From Moduliflexus sp964602655 (GTDB lineage: Bacteria > Moduliflexota > Moduliflexia > Moduliflexales > Moduliflexaceae): 61,117 bases of DNA. How positions within the stretch are numbered: position 1 is the first letter of the stretch; the number at the start of each line of letters is the position of its first letter. This document shows, piece by piece, positions 15,245-24,396 of the stretch. The translations under genes and the position numbers were made by a program. The DNA lies in contig CAZRSF010000034.1 in the NCBI GenBank assembly GCA_964602655.1, forward strand, positions 1 to 61,117, written 5' to 3'. The notes under the pieces were generated by a model. That model saw only the letters and a program-made list of their open reading frames with translations. It did no database searches and had not been told where the DNA came from.

Positions 15245-16987
15245 ATGATCACACATTTGATAGCAGTGACTTTTACGCTTATGCTCTACCTGTCCATGGG
15301 AACTGCATATTATGGTTGGGGCAGAGCAACAGCATCTATGTTAGGAATCGCCAATCAAAGGCCGGAATCTCCTGTTATCCCTATTTGGTTGGGCTGGGCT
15401 TGCACACTCTTTATTTTCCAACTGTTACATTTTTTTTTACCTGTGACAGCATACATGGTCATCCCTATTTTTACTTTCGGGGTAGTTTTTGCTATTGCCC
15501 AATTAAAAAAACTACGTGATTTTCCTCAAAAAGCGACAGCGATGTTCTTCATCATTACTGTTGTCATCCTTATGCTTGGAATAGCCGCCTGGGTCGCTTC
15601 AAGAGCAATGCTTCCTCCCACGATTTACGATTCCGGTCTGTATCACTTCAATGCGATTCGTTGGATCAACACGTATCCGGTTGTCCCCGGTATCGGGAAT
15701 CTTCATGGACGATTAGCCTTCAATCAGTCTTTCTTTCTATATGTGGCCGCACTCAACTTCTATCCGTTTTTCGGACATGGAAGATCATTGGCGAACAGCT
15801 TTCTCTTGTTGCTCGTTTTCACCACGCTGTTACCTTCCCTTGTTTCGATAATACGACAACCGTTACTTCTGACTCAAAGGCATCCATTTGCTTACGTCCC
15901 CGATCTTTTAGCAATTCCATTCGTTGCATACCTTGCCATATCCTCAGATGGACTCGCATCGCCATCTCCTGATTTGTCATCTACTCTCCTGCAACTTATT
16001 ATCTTTATCGTGCTTGCGCACACCATCGCAGAGCGGGTTAACGGACAGAAAAATCAGAATTATGTCGATATGGTTCTTGTTATTCTGGCAGCGACAGCAG
16101 TGACGATCAAATTAAGCAATCTGATGTTTTCGGCAGTCATCATAGGCTTCGTTCTAACTTACGCATGGAAAACGTCAATTTCTCATATTCATACAGTGCG
16201 CATCCTTCTGACCGTTGCCATATTAATTCTTGTTTGGGGGGGACGCGGCTTAATGCTTTCCGGAATGCCGTTATATCCGTCAATAATTGGACATATCCCT
16301 GTGGATTGGGCGATCCCAAAAGAGAGCGCCATAGATCAAGCGAACTGGATATACGGATGGGCCAGGCAGCCCGGCATCAGCCACTGGAGTAATGTTCTTG
16401 GCAATTGGAATTGGCTGAAACCCTGGCTAATGGGAATATTCAAAGAAACGACGGATGTCGTATTCCCTTTAGAATCGGCCATCGTATTTTGCATTATTAC
16501 CACCGTCATTAGCTATTTCAAGCAAGAGAGGTCACGCTACTTGGAGTGGAGTATTTTGCTTCCCCTGGCGATTGCTCTGATTTACTGGTTCTTTACTGCG
16601 CCCGATCCCCGATTTGCGCATGCGCTCTTCTTCTTGCTTTCAATGGGGTCGAGCCTACTGTTTCTTTCATCTATACAGAGTATTATTCACGGGCGAATGT
16701 TTATCGCCGTGGTCGTCATCGTCTTGCTGGTCAGCAATGTTCACTTTATTGACTATATCTTCAAACACAGTTCGCATATCACATCTATTTCGATTTCCGC
16801 ATGGCATCCGGTGAAACAAGTTCCCTTACAGACGAAGGTCACATCTTTTGGTTTAGTCGTGTATACACCGATTGAAAGTGATCAGTGCTGGGATTCTCCT
16901 CTGCTGGCAACGCCTTACTTCAACGATCGTCTTCGATTGAGGAATCCGAACGACATCTCATCTGGATTTACTGTAACAACAGATTAG
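15245..16987 (+). CDS. Multi-span membrane protein, LIC_10190-like / GT-C glycosyltransferase-like
   Basis: The product is 580 aa with about 12 or more predicted transmembrane helices. The sequence YDSGLYHFNAIRWI in the first large loop, followed by GIGNLHGRLAFNQSFF, is characteristic of LIC_10190-family membrane proteins. These resemble GT-C enzymes that use polyprenyl-phosphate sugars outside the inner membrane. The Asp in YDSGLYHF sits where GT-C enzymes keep a catalytic acidic residue. Base composition is more AT-rich than neighbouring genes, suggesting transfer. It is followed by a second, related membrane gene on the same strand. Donor and acceptor are unknown. Ribosome site is weak. 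Confidence 0.75.
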   Translation: MITHLIAVTFTLMLYLSMGTAYYGWGRATASMLGIANQRPESPVIPIWLGWACTLFIFQLLHFFLPVTAYMVIPIFTFGVVFAIAQLKKLRDFPQKATAMFFIITVVILMLGIAAWVASRAMLPPTIYDSGLYHFNAIRWINTYPVVPGIGNLHGRLAFNQSFFLYVAALNFYPFFGHGRSLANSFLLLLVFTTLLPSLVSIIRQPLLLTQRHPFAYVPDLLAIPFVAYLAISSDGLASPSPDLSSTLLQLIIFIVLAHTIAERVNGQKNQNYVDMVLVILAATAVTIKLSNLMFSAVIIGFVLTYAWKTSISHIHTVRILLTVAILILVWGGRGLMLSGMPLYPSIIGHIPVDWAIPKESAIDQANWIYGWARQPGISHWSNVLGNWNWLKPWLMGIFKETTDVVFPLESAIVFCIITTVISYFKQERSRYLEWSILLPLAIALIYWFFTAPDPRFAHALFFLLSMGSSLLFLSSIQSIIHGRMFIAVVVIVLLVSNVHFIDYIFKHSSHITSISISAWHPVKQVPLQTKVTSFGLVVYTPIESDQCWDSPLLATPYFNDRLRLRNPNDISSGFTVTTD

Positions 16988-17111
16988 GAATGACATGCCC
17001 CAAAATATGAAAGCCAACTTAAAATAAGGCACTTCGCGTACGTGCCGAAGAAAATGCGAATATATCTTTAGAATAGTAAACACAGCCAGCTTCTCTCCGA
17101 GAAAGGAATAT

Positions 17112-18989
17112 ATGTTTGTCGCCTTACCTATAATGTGCCTTCTATTGTTATGCGTCATCGTGCGTTCGTATTCTTCTGATTTTCGGGATGCCATATTAGT
17201 CGGCTCGATCATATCAGGAGCGATTTTTGTCATTCAAACAAAATTGCTGAGTTTATTCCATAAACTGACGTTCTGTTATTTGCTCGTCTGCTGGGGAGGA
17301 ATTGCGCTGATCTTGTTAGGCATTTTGACTTTTTTCCGCGCCACCCCAATTGCTACAACTCCCCAGATATCGAAAGAAAACGTGTTATTCATTCTCCCTC
17401 TGACTGCCATTTTCTCGATTGTGTTGTTTATTGCGCTACAAGCGCCTCCGAATACCTGGGATTCCATGACGTATCACATGAGCCGGGTTGCGCACTGGAT
17501 GCAGAATAAAACGATTGCGTTTTATCCGACGCATATTTTACGACAAAATCATCAGATGCCATTTGCAGAATATGTCATTGCGCATTTGCAAATTTTGAGC
17601 GGAGGAGATCGCTTTGCCAATACGGTACAATGGTTCAGCATGGCCGGCAGCGTTTTAGGCGTGTCGCTTATTGCAAAAGAGCTTGGGGCATCGGTCTTTC
17701 TTCAACTCATCGCGGCAATAATCTGCGCAACGATTCCGATGGGCATCTTACAATCATCAAGCACTCAAAATGACTATGTGGCGAGTTTTTGGCTTGTTTG
17801 TGCGATTTACTTTTTTATAAGAGCAAACAAACAGCACACATATACAGTAACAGCATTGATCGGGGTGGCGTCGGGGCTTGCACTATTAACAAAAGGAACA
17901 AGCTATGTGTATCTCTTCCCTTTTCTTCTTGTTGAGGGAATTCTCCTTATTCGGCAATATCCGAAAAAAGCCTTCAAAAGCCTGCTTCTTATCGGGGGTA
18001 TTGCGCTTGTGCTGAATACTCCGCATTATTCACGCAACCTCCATTTGTATGGAAATCCTTTAGGTCCCGGGCACGAAGGAAGTCCGCAATATTCATACGC
18101 GAATGAAACAATTTCTCTTCCCATCATAATTTCCAATATCATCAGAAATGCCGCGTTACACATGGAAACACCGTCTCTCCCGTTGAATCAATGGCTCGAA
18201 GATGGCATCTGCATTTTGTTAGGAGACGAAACGAATAATCCCGCCTCAACATGGGGAGGAACATCCTTTCATATTGAAAAACATTTTTTCAATGAAGATG
18301 CTTCAGGCAATCCTTTTCATTTCCTGTTGATATTTTTTTCGACGCTTATTGTCTTGCTGTCAAGATCGAGTTCCAATACGCAACGTGTGTATTTATTATG
18401 CCTTTTAGGCGCAAGCCTGCTCTTTTGCGCTTATCTTCGATGGCAGCCGTGGCACAGCAGATTGCATCTGCCTCTCTTTGTTCTCGCATCTCCTATTGTC
18501 GCGATTGGACTCTCTTACATGCTGAAACGAAAATTCTTCATGCAATTGTTAGCATTCGTTATGATACTTGGCTCAATTCGCTGGCTCTGCTACAATGACT
18601 CGCGCCCGCTTCTTGATTCTGACGATAGCATTTTCAAGGTGCCGCGACAACAGCAATATTTTGCAAACAGGTCGAAGTTAATGACTCCTTATATAGACGC
18701 GGTCGGTTTCCTCATAAAAAATGGAATGAAGGAAATCGGGTTGATTTGCAACATAGATGATTGGGAATATCCGCTCCATGTATTCTTACAGCAATATTAT
18801 CATCAGGATTATCGCCTCAAGCATGTGAATGTGACGAATGTTTCGGGAAAATTAGCTGACTTGACATTTTCTCCTGAAGCAATCATTACCACTCTTGACT
18901 CTCCAGAGACGATGCGTCTTTACAATCAATCCTATCATAAACGCTATTCGAATGAGTTTGTCTCTGTGTTCATCAAAAATCAGGGTTGA
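17112..18989 (+). CDS. GT-C (family 39-like) membrane glycosyltransferase
   Basis: The product is 625 aa with about 12 predicted membrane helices and a soluble C-terminal part of about 130 aa. The signature NTWDSMTYHMSRVAHWMQN in the first periplasmic loop is that of GT39/PMT-like proteins, with the acidic Asp as likely catalytic residue. FYPTHILRQNHQMPFAEY follows as in relatives. These enzymes move sugar from a lipid-phosphate carrier to lipid or protein acceptors. AGAAAGGA precedes the ATG. AT-rich like the preceding gene, with which it probably forms a two-gene unit. Its end is 18 bases from the convergent Ehr operon end. Confidence 0.82.
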   Translation: MFVALPIMCLLLLCVIVRSYSSDFRDAILVGSIISGAIFVIQTKLLSLFHKLTFCYLLVCWGGIALILLGILTFFRATPIATTPQISKENVLFILPLTAIFSIVLFIALQAPPNTWDSMTYHMSRVAHWMQNKTIAFYPTHILRQNHQMPFAEYVIAHLQILSGGDRFANTVQWFSMAGSVLGVSLIAKELGASVFLQLIAAIICATIPMGILQSSSTQNDYVASFWLVCAIYFFIRANKQHTYTVTALIGVASGLALLTKGTSYVYLFPFLLVEGILLIRQYPKKAFKSLLLIGGIALVLNTPHYSRNLHLYGNPLGPGHEGSPQYSYANETISLPIIISNIIRNAALHMETPSLPLNQWLEDGICILLGDETNNPASTWGGTSFHIEKHFFNEDASGNPFHFLLIFFSTLIVLLSRSSSNTQRVYLLCLLGASLLFCAYLRWQPWHSRLHLPLFVLASPIVAIGLSYMLKRKFFMQLLAFVMILGSIRWLCYNDSRPLLDSDDSIFKVPRQQQYFANRSKLMTPYIDAVGFLIKNGMKEIGLICNIDDWEYPLHVFLQQYYHQDYRLKHVNVTNVSGKLADLTFSPEAIITTLDSPETMRLYNQSYHKRYSNEFVSVFIKNQG

Positions 18990-19007
18990 CTCATCGCAAC
19001 CATATAT

Positions 19008-19523
19008 CTATCCGTTCTGAATCGCACTCATCAACGCCAGCAAGCCTTTCATAATCTCGGTCGGCGTCGGCGGATTGCCGGGGATTTTCACGTCAACCGG
19101 CACGACCTTTTCCGCGCCGCCCAACACGGCATACGAACCTTTGAACAAGCCGCCGTCGCAGGCGTCATCGCCGATAACAATGACTAATTTCGGCGCGGGC
19201 ATGGCGTCATACGTCTTTTTCAACGCCACCGCCATGCTCTGCGTGACCGGCCCGGTCACGGCCAGCGCGTCGGCATGACGAGGCGACGCGACGAACGACA
19301 CGCCGAAGCGTTCGATGTCATAATACGGCGTGCTGAGATTATTCAATTCGATTTCCGGCGAATTATCGCTCCCGGCGTCCACTTCGCGAATCGCGAAACT
19401 CCTGCCGAAGATGGCGTCTATTTTCGTCTTCAATTGCAGCCCTAACGCCTCGAACTCCTCATCGCGAAAGCGAATCTGTTCGGTGACTTTCGGAGCAAAA
19501 AAATTCGTGATCGCTGTTAACAT
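19008..19523 (-). CDS. Ehr complex small subunit (HycG/HyfI/NuoB-like) lacking all FeS-cluster cysteines
   Basis: The product is 171 aa and aligns well with HycG-type small subunits. In E. coli HycG the proximal [4Fe-4S] cluster ligands lie in GGCNGCEIE, GACGNSGG and PGCPPTP. Here the matching positions read GSDNSPEIE (Asp53, Pro56), GDDACDGG (Asp120) and PGNPPTP (Asn150). All four ligand cysteines are replaced, while the surrounding sequence (YDIERFGV, SPRHADALAVTGPVT, PVDVKIPG) is conserved. The subunit therefore cannot hold the cluster but probably keeps its fold. Start chosen at ATG 19523 by family length; 32 open codons upstream run through a repeat. Last gene of the six-gene operon. Confidence 0.88.
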   Translation of the reverse strand: MLTAITNFFAPKVTEQIRFRDEEFEALGLQLKTKIDAIFGRSFAIREVDAGSDNSPEIELNNLSTPYYDIERFGVSFVASPRHADALAVTGPVTQSMAVALKKTYDAMPAPKLVIVIGDDACDGGLFKGSYAVLGGAEKVVPVDVKIPGNPPTPTEIMKGLLALMSAIQNG

Positions 19524-19532
19524 GATACGTTT

Positions 19533-19626
19533 CCAGAGATTGAAACCTCTGTCTATATACCTGCGCCCTTTCAGGGCGAATGCCGCGAAGCGGCAACGGA
19601 ATAAAGACAGAGGTTTCAACCTCTGG
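19533..19626. repeat. Nested inverted repeat between large and small Ehr subunit genes
   Basis: Outer arms CCAGAGATTGAAACCTCTGT (from 19533) and ACAGAGGTTTCAACCTCTGG (to 19626) match with one mismatch. Inside lie two further palindromes, CGCCCTTTCAGGGCG (19564-19578) and TGCCGCGAAGCGGCA (19581-19595). The first inner module also occurs at the start of the window. This looks like successive insertion of palindromes within palindromes. Confidence 0.85.
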
Positions 19627-19637
19627 TTTCCTAAATT

Positions 19638-21203
19638 TTACAAGTCATTTCCGGCATACGAAAGATTCATGCTTTTGTTAATCAATGGGAAATCCGGCAC
19701 AATATTGCCGGGTGTCGCGTGTTCCATCGCGAGCCAGTTGCAGAACGACGCGGTTTTCACTTTATAACGGGAAATCACACCATTTTCAATCAATACCCAA
19801 TGCACATTCTGTCCGCGCGCCGATTCGACAAGCGCGAGCGCGTGACCGTCGCGAACGCCAGTCGCATCGCCACACACGCTGCCGCCGGGCATCCGACCGA
19901 TCTGCTGCCGAATCATCTCCGCCGAGGCCGCGATTTCGCCGACTTTCTGGCGGAAACGGCATAACACATCACCGTCGGACTGCGTCGGAATGTCGCGCAT
20001 TAAGTCGGCATAATTGTTGTAGGGATGATTGACGCGGGTATCGAGCGCCACGCCCGACGCCCTGATCACCGGCCCGGAGAGATTCAGCGGCGTCGCCAAT
20101 TCCGGTTTCACGACACCGGTGGTTTCGAAACGATCATAGACGACCGAATGCAAGACGACTTCCTTTTCAGCAGCGCGCAGGCGCGGCGTAAATGCCGCAA
20201 GATAATTGCTGAGTTGGCGCAACTCGCCATCGGCGACATCTCGCGCCACGCCGCCGAGGCAGAGTGCCCCTTTCATAAAACGCGAGCCGGTCAACTGCTC
20301 GTTTCGGCGCAGCAATTCTTCCCGCAAAATAAAAAATGCGCTTGCGCCGACGGCAAAGGCAACATCAACCGGCATGCCCGCCACATCGCCCAACAACGCA
20401 TACATCCGCTCCATTTCAGCGAAAATCGTTCGCAGCGCTTTCGCCCGATCCGGGGCAGCGATTTCGAAAATCGCTTCGACAGCCTGACAATAGGCGAACG
20501 CATTGGCGACGGTTTCGTCGCCGCTGATCGCTTCCGCAAGTTTCAGGCCGTCCGCCGCCGATTTGCCTTCCATAAGCTTTTCCAACCCGCGATGCTTGTA
20601 CCAGTGGCGGATTTCCAGATTGAACACCTGCTCGCCAATCACGCTGAAACGGAAATGTCCCGGCTCGATGATTCCGGCGTGAACCGGGCCGACCGCAACC
20701 TGATAGACGCCTTCGCCGCCGAATTCTTTGAATTCGTAGTGGTCGTGAATTTGTCCGCTCAGGTCTAACGGTTGATTGACAAACGATTTGCGCAACGGAT
20801 GAAACTCTTTCGGGTACATTTCATGCAGAAAGAGCCGCCGCGTATCGAATGCGCCGTCGAACTCGACGCCGAAGCCGTCGCGGATTTCGCGCTCGTGCAA
20901 CGTCGCAATCGGAAACCATTGCGCAATCGAAACGGCGCGTTCGCTTTGCAACGCCTGCTGTAAAATCAAGATGTCAGGCGTATCGGGAAGCTCGAAGGCG
21001 TAAAACAACGTAAAGATGGCGTCAGGCTGGAACGCCTCGACGCAAAACAGCGCAATCAACGTGGCCTTCTGTTCGGCAAGGAACGCCACCGCGCGTTGAC
21101 ACGCTTCGTCAGAGTGTACAGCGAGATAATAGTCATGATTTTTTCCGTCTCGCAACGTTTCCGACGGAAAATAATCGTGTAACAGATGAGAAAACCGTTT
21201 CAT
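19638..21203 (-). CDS. Ehr complex large subunit (HycE/HyfG-like, NuoC-NuoD fusion) lacking NiFe ligands
   Basis: The product is 521 aa. It has an N-terminal NuoC-like domain (WFPIATLHEREIRDGFGVEF, about 95-115) fused to a NuoD/hydrogenase large-subunit domain (VAVGPVHAGIIEPGHFRFS). In HycE the NiFe site is bound by RVCGIC and DPCYSC. Here these are AISGDE (Ser227, Glu230) and NLSYAG (Ser515, Gly518): all four cysteines are absent. The C-terminal extension removed by hydrogenase maturation proteases is also missing, since the protein ends at GNDL. It therefore cannot be a hydrogenase. Start taken at ATG 21203; a TTG three codons upstream is possible. Such proteins define energy-converting-hydrogenase-related (Ehr) complexes. 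Confidence 0.9.
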   Translation of the reverse strand: MKRFSHLLHDYFPSETLRDGKNHDYYLAVHSDEACQRAVAFLAEQKATLIALFCVEAFQPDAIFTLFYAFELPDTPDILILQQALQSERAVSIAQWFPIATLHEREIRDGFGVEFDGAFDTRRLFLHEMYPKEFHPLRKSFVNQPLDLSGQIHDHYEFKEFGGEGVYQVAVGPVHAGIIEPGHFRFSVIGEQVFNLEIRHWYKHRGLEKLMEGKSAADGLKLAEAISGDETVANAFAYCQAVEAIFEIAAPDRAKALRTIFAEMERMYALLGDVAGMPVDVAFAVGASAFFILREELLRRNEQLTGSRFMKGALCLGGVARDVADGELRQLSNYLAAFTPRLRAAEKEVVLHSVVYDRFETTGVVKPELATPLNLSGPVIRASGVALDTRVNHPYNNYADLMRDIPTQSDGDVLCRFRQKVGEIAASAEMIRQQIGRMPGGSVCGDATGVRDGHALALVESARGQNVHWVLIENGVISRYKVKTASFCNWLAMEHATPGNIVPDFPLINKSMNLSYAGNDL

Positions 21204-21216
21204 ATCAGTCAATTAG

Positions 21217-21328
21217 AACCACGAAATACACAAAATACACGAAAATGTTGATGCGTGCCCGGACAGGGCTGTCCGGGGTACGCATCCGTCAAACCCTACT
21301 TTTTCGTGTATTTCGTGTGTTTCGTGGT
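21217..21328. repeat. Nested inverted repeat (CCACGAAA family with inner palindrome)
   Basis: Outer arms: AACCACGAAATACAC from 21217, with complementary GTGTTTCGTGGT ending at 21328, matching over 28 bases with about two mismatches. The inner palindrome at 21250-21286 (GATGCGT, CCCGGACAG, CTGTCCGGGG, ACGCATC) is unrelated to the outer one. It fills the 134-base gap between two Ehr genes. Confidence 0.85.
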
Positions 21329-21337
21329 CATCATACT

Positions 21338-22789
21338 TTAAATATTCAACGCGCTTACCGCCTCGGTAAGCAGCGTCTTCAATGGCGATGGCAGCGCGAC
21401 GCCACAGATAATCAACGCAAGAATCAACAGCATAATCGCAAAGTTGATGCTCAACGGCATGCGGAATTGCGTCTGATCGTGACTTCCTTCGCGCCGCTGT
21501 GTAAACAGCGTGATCATGAACCGCGTAAATGCTGCCCCTACCAGCATGAACAGGGCAACCGCCAGAAACAGCAGCGGGAGCGACCGTGATCCCAATTCGC
21601 TCATCAGGCCGATTTTCGAAAAAAAGATGGGCGACAACGGCATCCCCATAACCGCCAAACTTCCAACGATCAGACCAAACGAAGCAAGCGGCTGGCGTTC
21701 CAGCAGATGGTCAACTCCATCAAGATGAATCTGGTGATATTCTAAGCGAATCACGCCCGACAGCATGAACATCAACGCCTTTGCCAGCGAATGTCCTAAC
21801 ACGTGAAACAACACCCAGAAGATCGCAATCGGCGAACCGAGGCCGATTCCTAACAGCAACAGCCCCATGTTTTCCACGCTGGAAAATGCGATCAGGCGTT
21901 TCAGGTTCTGTTTCGCCAGCATGGTCAGCGCGGAGAGCGCGATGCTTGCCAGGCCGAAGACGATGCACACATTGGAAAAGACGCCACCTTCTCCGATGAC
22001 CGGTTTCAGAATCGCATAGACGCGGAGCAAGCCATATATGCCGACATTCAGCATGACCGCCGACAGGATCGTGCTGATCACCGATGGAGCAATGGCGTGG
22101 GCATGCGGCAGCCAGGAATGAAACGGCACGATACCGCTTTTCGTGGCGAATCCGATAAAGAGGAACAACGCGGCCAGCGACAACACAGCGGGGGAAAGCG
22201 CCGCGCTGTGCTGTATCAGCGTCGTCCAATTCAGCGATCCTTCAGGCAGAACGTTTTTGCTAAGCGCGAACAACAGAATCAGGCCGATAAACGAAAAGAG
22301 CATAGCGGTTGACGCCATGAACACGTAGCTCAGCGCCACCGCAATATTTTCTTTTGCATTCGGCGTTACGATCAGAATGGCGGAAAAGAGCGTCGTCAAT
22401 TCGGTAAAGAGCCAAAACAACGCAAGGTTATTCGAACAGAACGCCAGCAGAATCGAAATCATCAGCGCGTTCAACGCGAGATAAAATGGTTTCACCGTTT
22501 TGACCTGCATTTCCCGATGCCGGATCATGCCCTCGACGTAGCCATGCGCATAGATAGCGGCCATCAAAAAAATGAACGCGGCGATCAGCATTTCATACAC
22601 GCTCAAATGGTCAGCGAACAAAAATTCTCCCTCGAAATAAAACACCGGCAACGCGCGCCGAAGCAGCGACAGCGACAGAATCAAGGCAAAGGCGGCATGA
22701 AGAATCGTCCACAAATTCATCATCTCATGCGACCGAGACAGCGCGACCGCCCCGATTACCACAATAGCAAGAACGATATAGAGCATCAT
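21338..22789 (-). CDS. Ehr complex antiporter-like membrane subunit (HyfF/NuoN-like)
   Basis: The product is 483 aa with about 14 transmembrane helices. It belongs to the proton-translocating antiporter-like family (HyfF, NuoL/M/N). Charged residues used for ion movement are kept: Glu in LFWLFTELTTL, Lys in FATKSGIVPFHSWLPHAH, the second Lys in TMLAKQNLKRLIAFSS and HSLAKALMF. It should be an ion-pumping subunit in the inner membrane. It starts 6 bases after the HyfE-like gene, so it is translationally close to it. Confidence 0.9.
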   Translation of the reverse strand: MMLYIVLAIVVIGAVALSRSHEMMNLWTILHAAFALILSLSLLRRALPVFYFEGEFLFADHLSVYEMLIAAFIFLMAAIYAHGYVEGMIRHREMQVKTVKPFYLALNALMISILLAFCSNNLALFWLFTELTTLFSAILIVTPNAKENIAVALSYVFMASTAMLFSFIGLILLFALSKNVLPEGSLNWTTLIQHSAALSPAVLSLAALFLFIGFATKSGIVPFHSWLPHAHAIAPSVISTILSAVMLNVGIYGLLRVYAILKPVIGEGGVFSNVCIVFGLASIALSALTMLAKQNLKRLIAFSSVENMGLLLLGIGLGSPIAIFWVLFHVLGHSLAKALMFMLSGVIRLEYHQIHLDGVDHLLERQPLASFGLIVGSLAVMGMPLSPIFFSKIGLMSELGSRSLPLLFLAVALFMLVGAAFTRFMITLFTQRREGSHDQTQFRMPLSINFAIMLLILALIICGVALPSPLKTLLTEAVSALNI

Positions 22790-22795
22790 GACAGG

Positions 22796-23449
22796 TTATT
22801 CCTCTCCGAACAGGTTGCCGAATCGATGCAATTTCTCATGGAATTTTTCCAGAGTCGCGTCAATCCCGAACGCTAAAAGAGTCGCCACCACAATCAGCAT
22901 GACGAGGTCTAACAAGACCAATATTTCTAAAATAAATGGGAGTTCTTGAAAAAACAGACTGGACAGCAGCACGCCGTTTTCCATCGTCAAATAGCCGACG
23001 ATATCGGTTAACGCTTGCAGGCGTGTGAAAATGACGATCAAGCCCATAAACATCAGCGAGATGCCGAGCACTGCGCCGAATAAGGCGTCGTTCGTCAGGC
23101 CGAGCAGCGGCGCGAATTGCGACAGCAGCGAATAGAGCGCCAAAAAAATCAACATGCCTGCAATCATGGCGAACACGGGCTGCAAATAATGAAAACCGAC
23201 ATCGCGCTTGACCGGCATACTCTCATGGACGCGCTTCAAAAAGGTCGGAATCACGAAGGCTTTCAAGAGGAGCGTCATGAATGCGAGCAGCAGCAGCGCG
23301 ACTTCTTTCTCATGTTCGTAGCGCGCGACGGCAATCGCCGCGAGCAGCAGCGATTGAATGGCGTATGTCGTAATCAACGACCGAATATTGCGGGTTGTCA
23401 ACACGAATGAGGCTGTTGCGACGATTAAAATGAGCAGGATATTGATCAT
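22796..23449 (-). CDS. Ehr complex membrane subunit (HyfE-like, NuoK-related N terminus)
   Basis: The product is 217 aa with about 7 predicted helices. HyfE-like proteins carry a NuoK-like region and take part in the membrane arm. I chose the ATG at 23449 because it has a GAGGTG ribosome site and overlaps the stop of the preceding gene as ATGA. A longer open frame upstream is antisense-like, Arg-rich and not plausible. The segment RYEHEKEVALLLLAFMTLLLKAFVIP has conserved Glu and Lys within the helices. Confidence 0.88.
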   Translation of the reverse strand: MINILLILIVATASFVLTTRNIRSLITTYAIQSLLLAAIAVARYEHEKEVALLLLAFMTLLLKAFVIPTFLKRVHESMPVKRDVGFHYLQPVFAMIAGMLIFLALYSLLSQFAPLLGLTNDALFGAVLGISLMFMGLIVIFTRLQALTDIVGYLTMENGVLLSSLFFQELPFILEILVLLDLVMLIVVATLLAFGIDATLEKFHEKLHRFGNLFGEE

Positions 23450-24396
23450 AAAAACACCTCGACGATAATCGTCAGAAACGAAAAAAATAAGGCGATCATA
23501 AACAAGCCTGGCAGCCTGAACAGGCGGTATTTCGCCATCATGGATTCGAACACTCCGACCGCGACGGAAAGCGCCGCGCCCTTGGCGACAAAAATCATCG
23601 CCGCCGCGGGAAGGCCGAGCCACGACAATCCGACGCGTAATCCGCTCGGCAGCAGCACGTTCAGCAGCACCGCCATCAACAGCGTTTGTTTGACGGCGTG
23701 CGACCATTCCATGAGCGCCAGATTTTTGCCCGATTGTTCGAGAATCATCGCTTCATGCACCATCGTCAATTCCAGATGCGTTTCCGGGTTATCCATCGGA
23801 ATCCGCGCCGTTTCGACGATGAGGATAATGAACAGCGAGAGACCGGAGAGAAACAACGACGGATGTTCGAGCGTCAGCAGCCGGTGTCCCGATTGCGCAA
23901 AGATTTCATGCAAATCAAGGGTTTTCAGCACATACGCCAACGCGGCGAAGACGATGATGACGGTCGGCTCGAATGCGGCGGATAAGGCCATTTCGCGCGA
24001 ACTTCCCATGCCGCCGAACGTGCTGCCCGCGTCCAATCCGGCGAGCGCCATAAAAAATTTGGCGAATGCCAATAGATACAAAAACAGCAGTACGTTGCCA
24101 ATGCTCGCCATGCTGCCCGTACCACGAGGAATGAACAAGAATGGCACGGCCAGCGACGCCGTTAAAATCACGCTCATATTGAGATACGGCGCGATGCGCA
24201 TGATGAACGACGAATTCGACGAATAGACCGTTTCTTTTTTCAGCAGTTTGGCGAGGTTGTAGTAGGTTTGCAGCAGCGGCGGCCCCTGGCGGCGCTGGCA
24301 GAACGCTTTCGCTTTCTTGATCAGGCTGATGAACAGCGGCGAGATCGCCAGCACGAACAGCGTGTTCACGACGATAAACAGGAATGACATCATCAT
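23446..24396 (-). CDS. Ehr complex NuoH-like membrane subunit (HyfC/HycD-like)
   Basis: The product is 316 aa with 8 helices. NuoH-family subunits join the soluble arm to the membrane arm. The family motif RRQGPPLLQTYYNLAKLLKKE is present at about residues 35-55. DNPETHLELTMVHEAMILEQSG, the acidic loop of the family, is also intact. It overlaps its neighbours by four bases on both sides, consistent with translational coupling. Confidence 0.92.
   Translation of the reverse strand: MMMSFLFIVVNTLFVLAISPLFISLIKKAKAFCQRRQGPPLLQTYYNLAKLLKKETVYSSNSSFIMRIAPYLNMSVILTASLAVPFLFIPRGTGSMASIGNVLLFLYLLAFAKFFMALAGLDAGSTFGGMGSSREMALSAAFEPTVIIVFAALAYVLKTLDLHEIFAQSGHRLLTLEHPSLFLSGLSLFIILIVETARIPMDNPETHLELTMVHEAMILEQSGKNLALMEWSHAVKQTLLMAVLLNVLLPSGLRVGLSWLGLPAAAMIFVAKGAALSVAVGVFESMMAKYRLFRLPGLFMIALFFSFLTIIVEVFL

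Noticed and set aside
14934..19000. Intact tRNA-associated genomic island
   Set aside because: I found no direct repeat of the tRNA 3' end near 19.0 kb and no integrase gene.
23450..23707. N-terminal extension of the HyfE-like gene
   Set aside because: The extra frame lies inside the HyfC-like gene, is Arg-rich and lacks a ribosome site; ATG 23449 forms a normal ATGA overlap.
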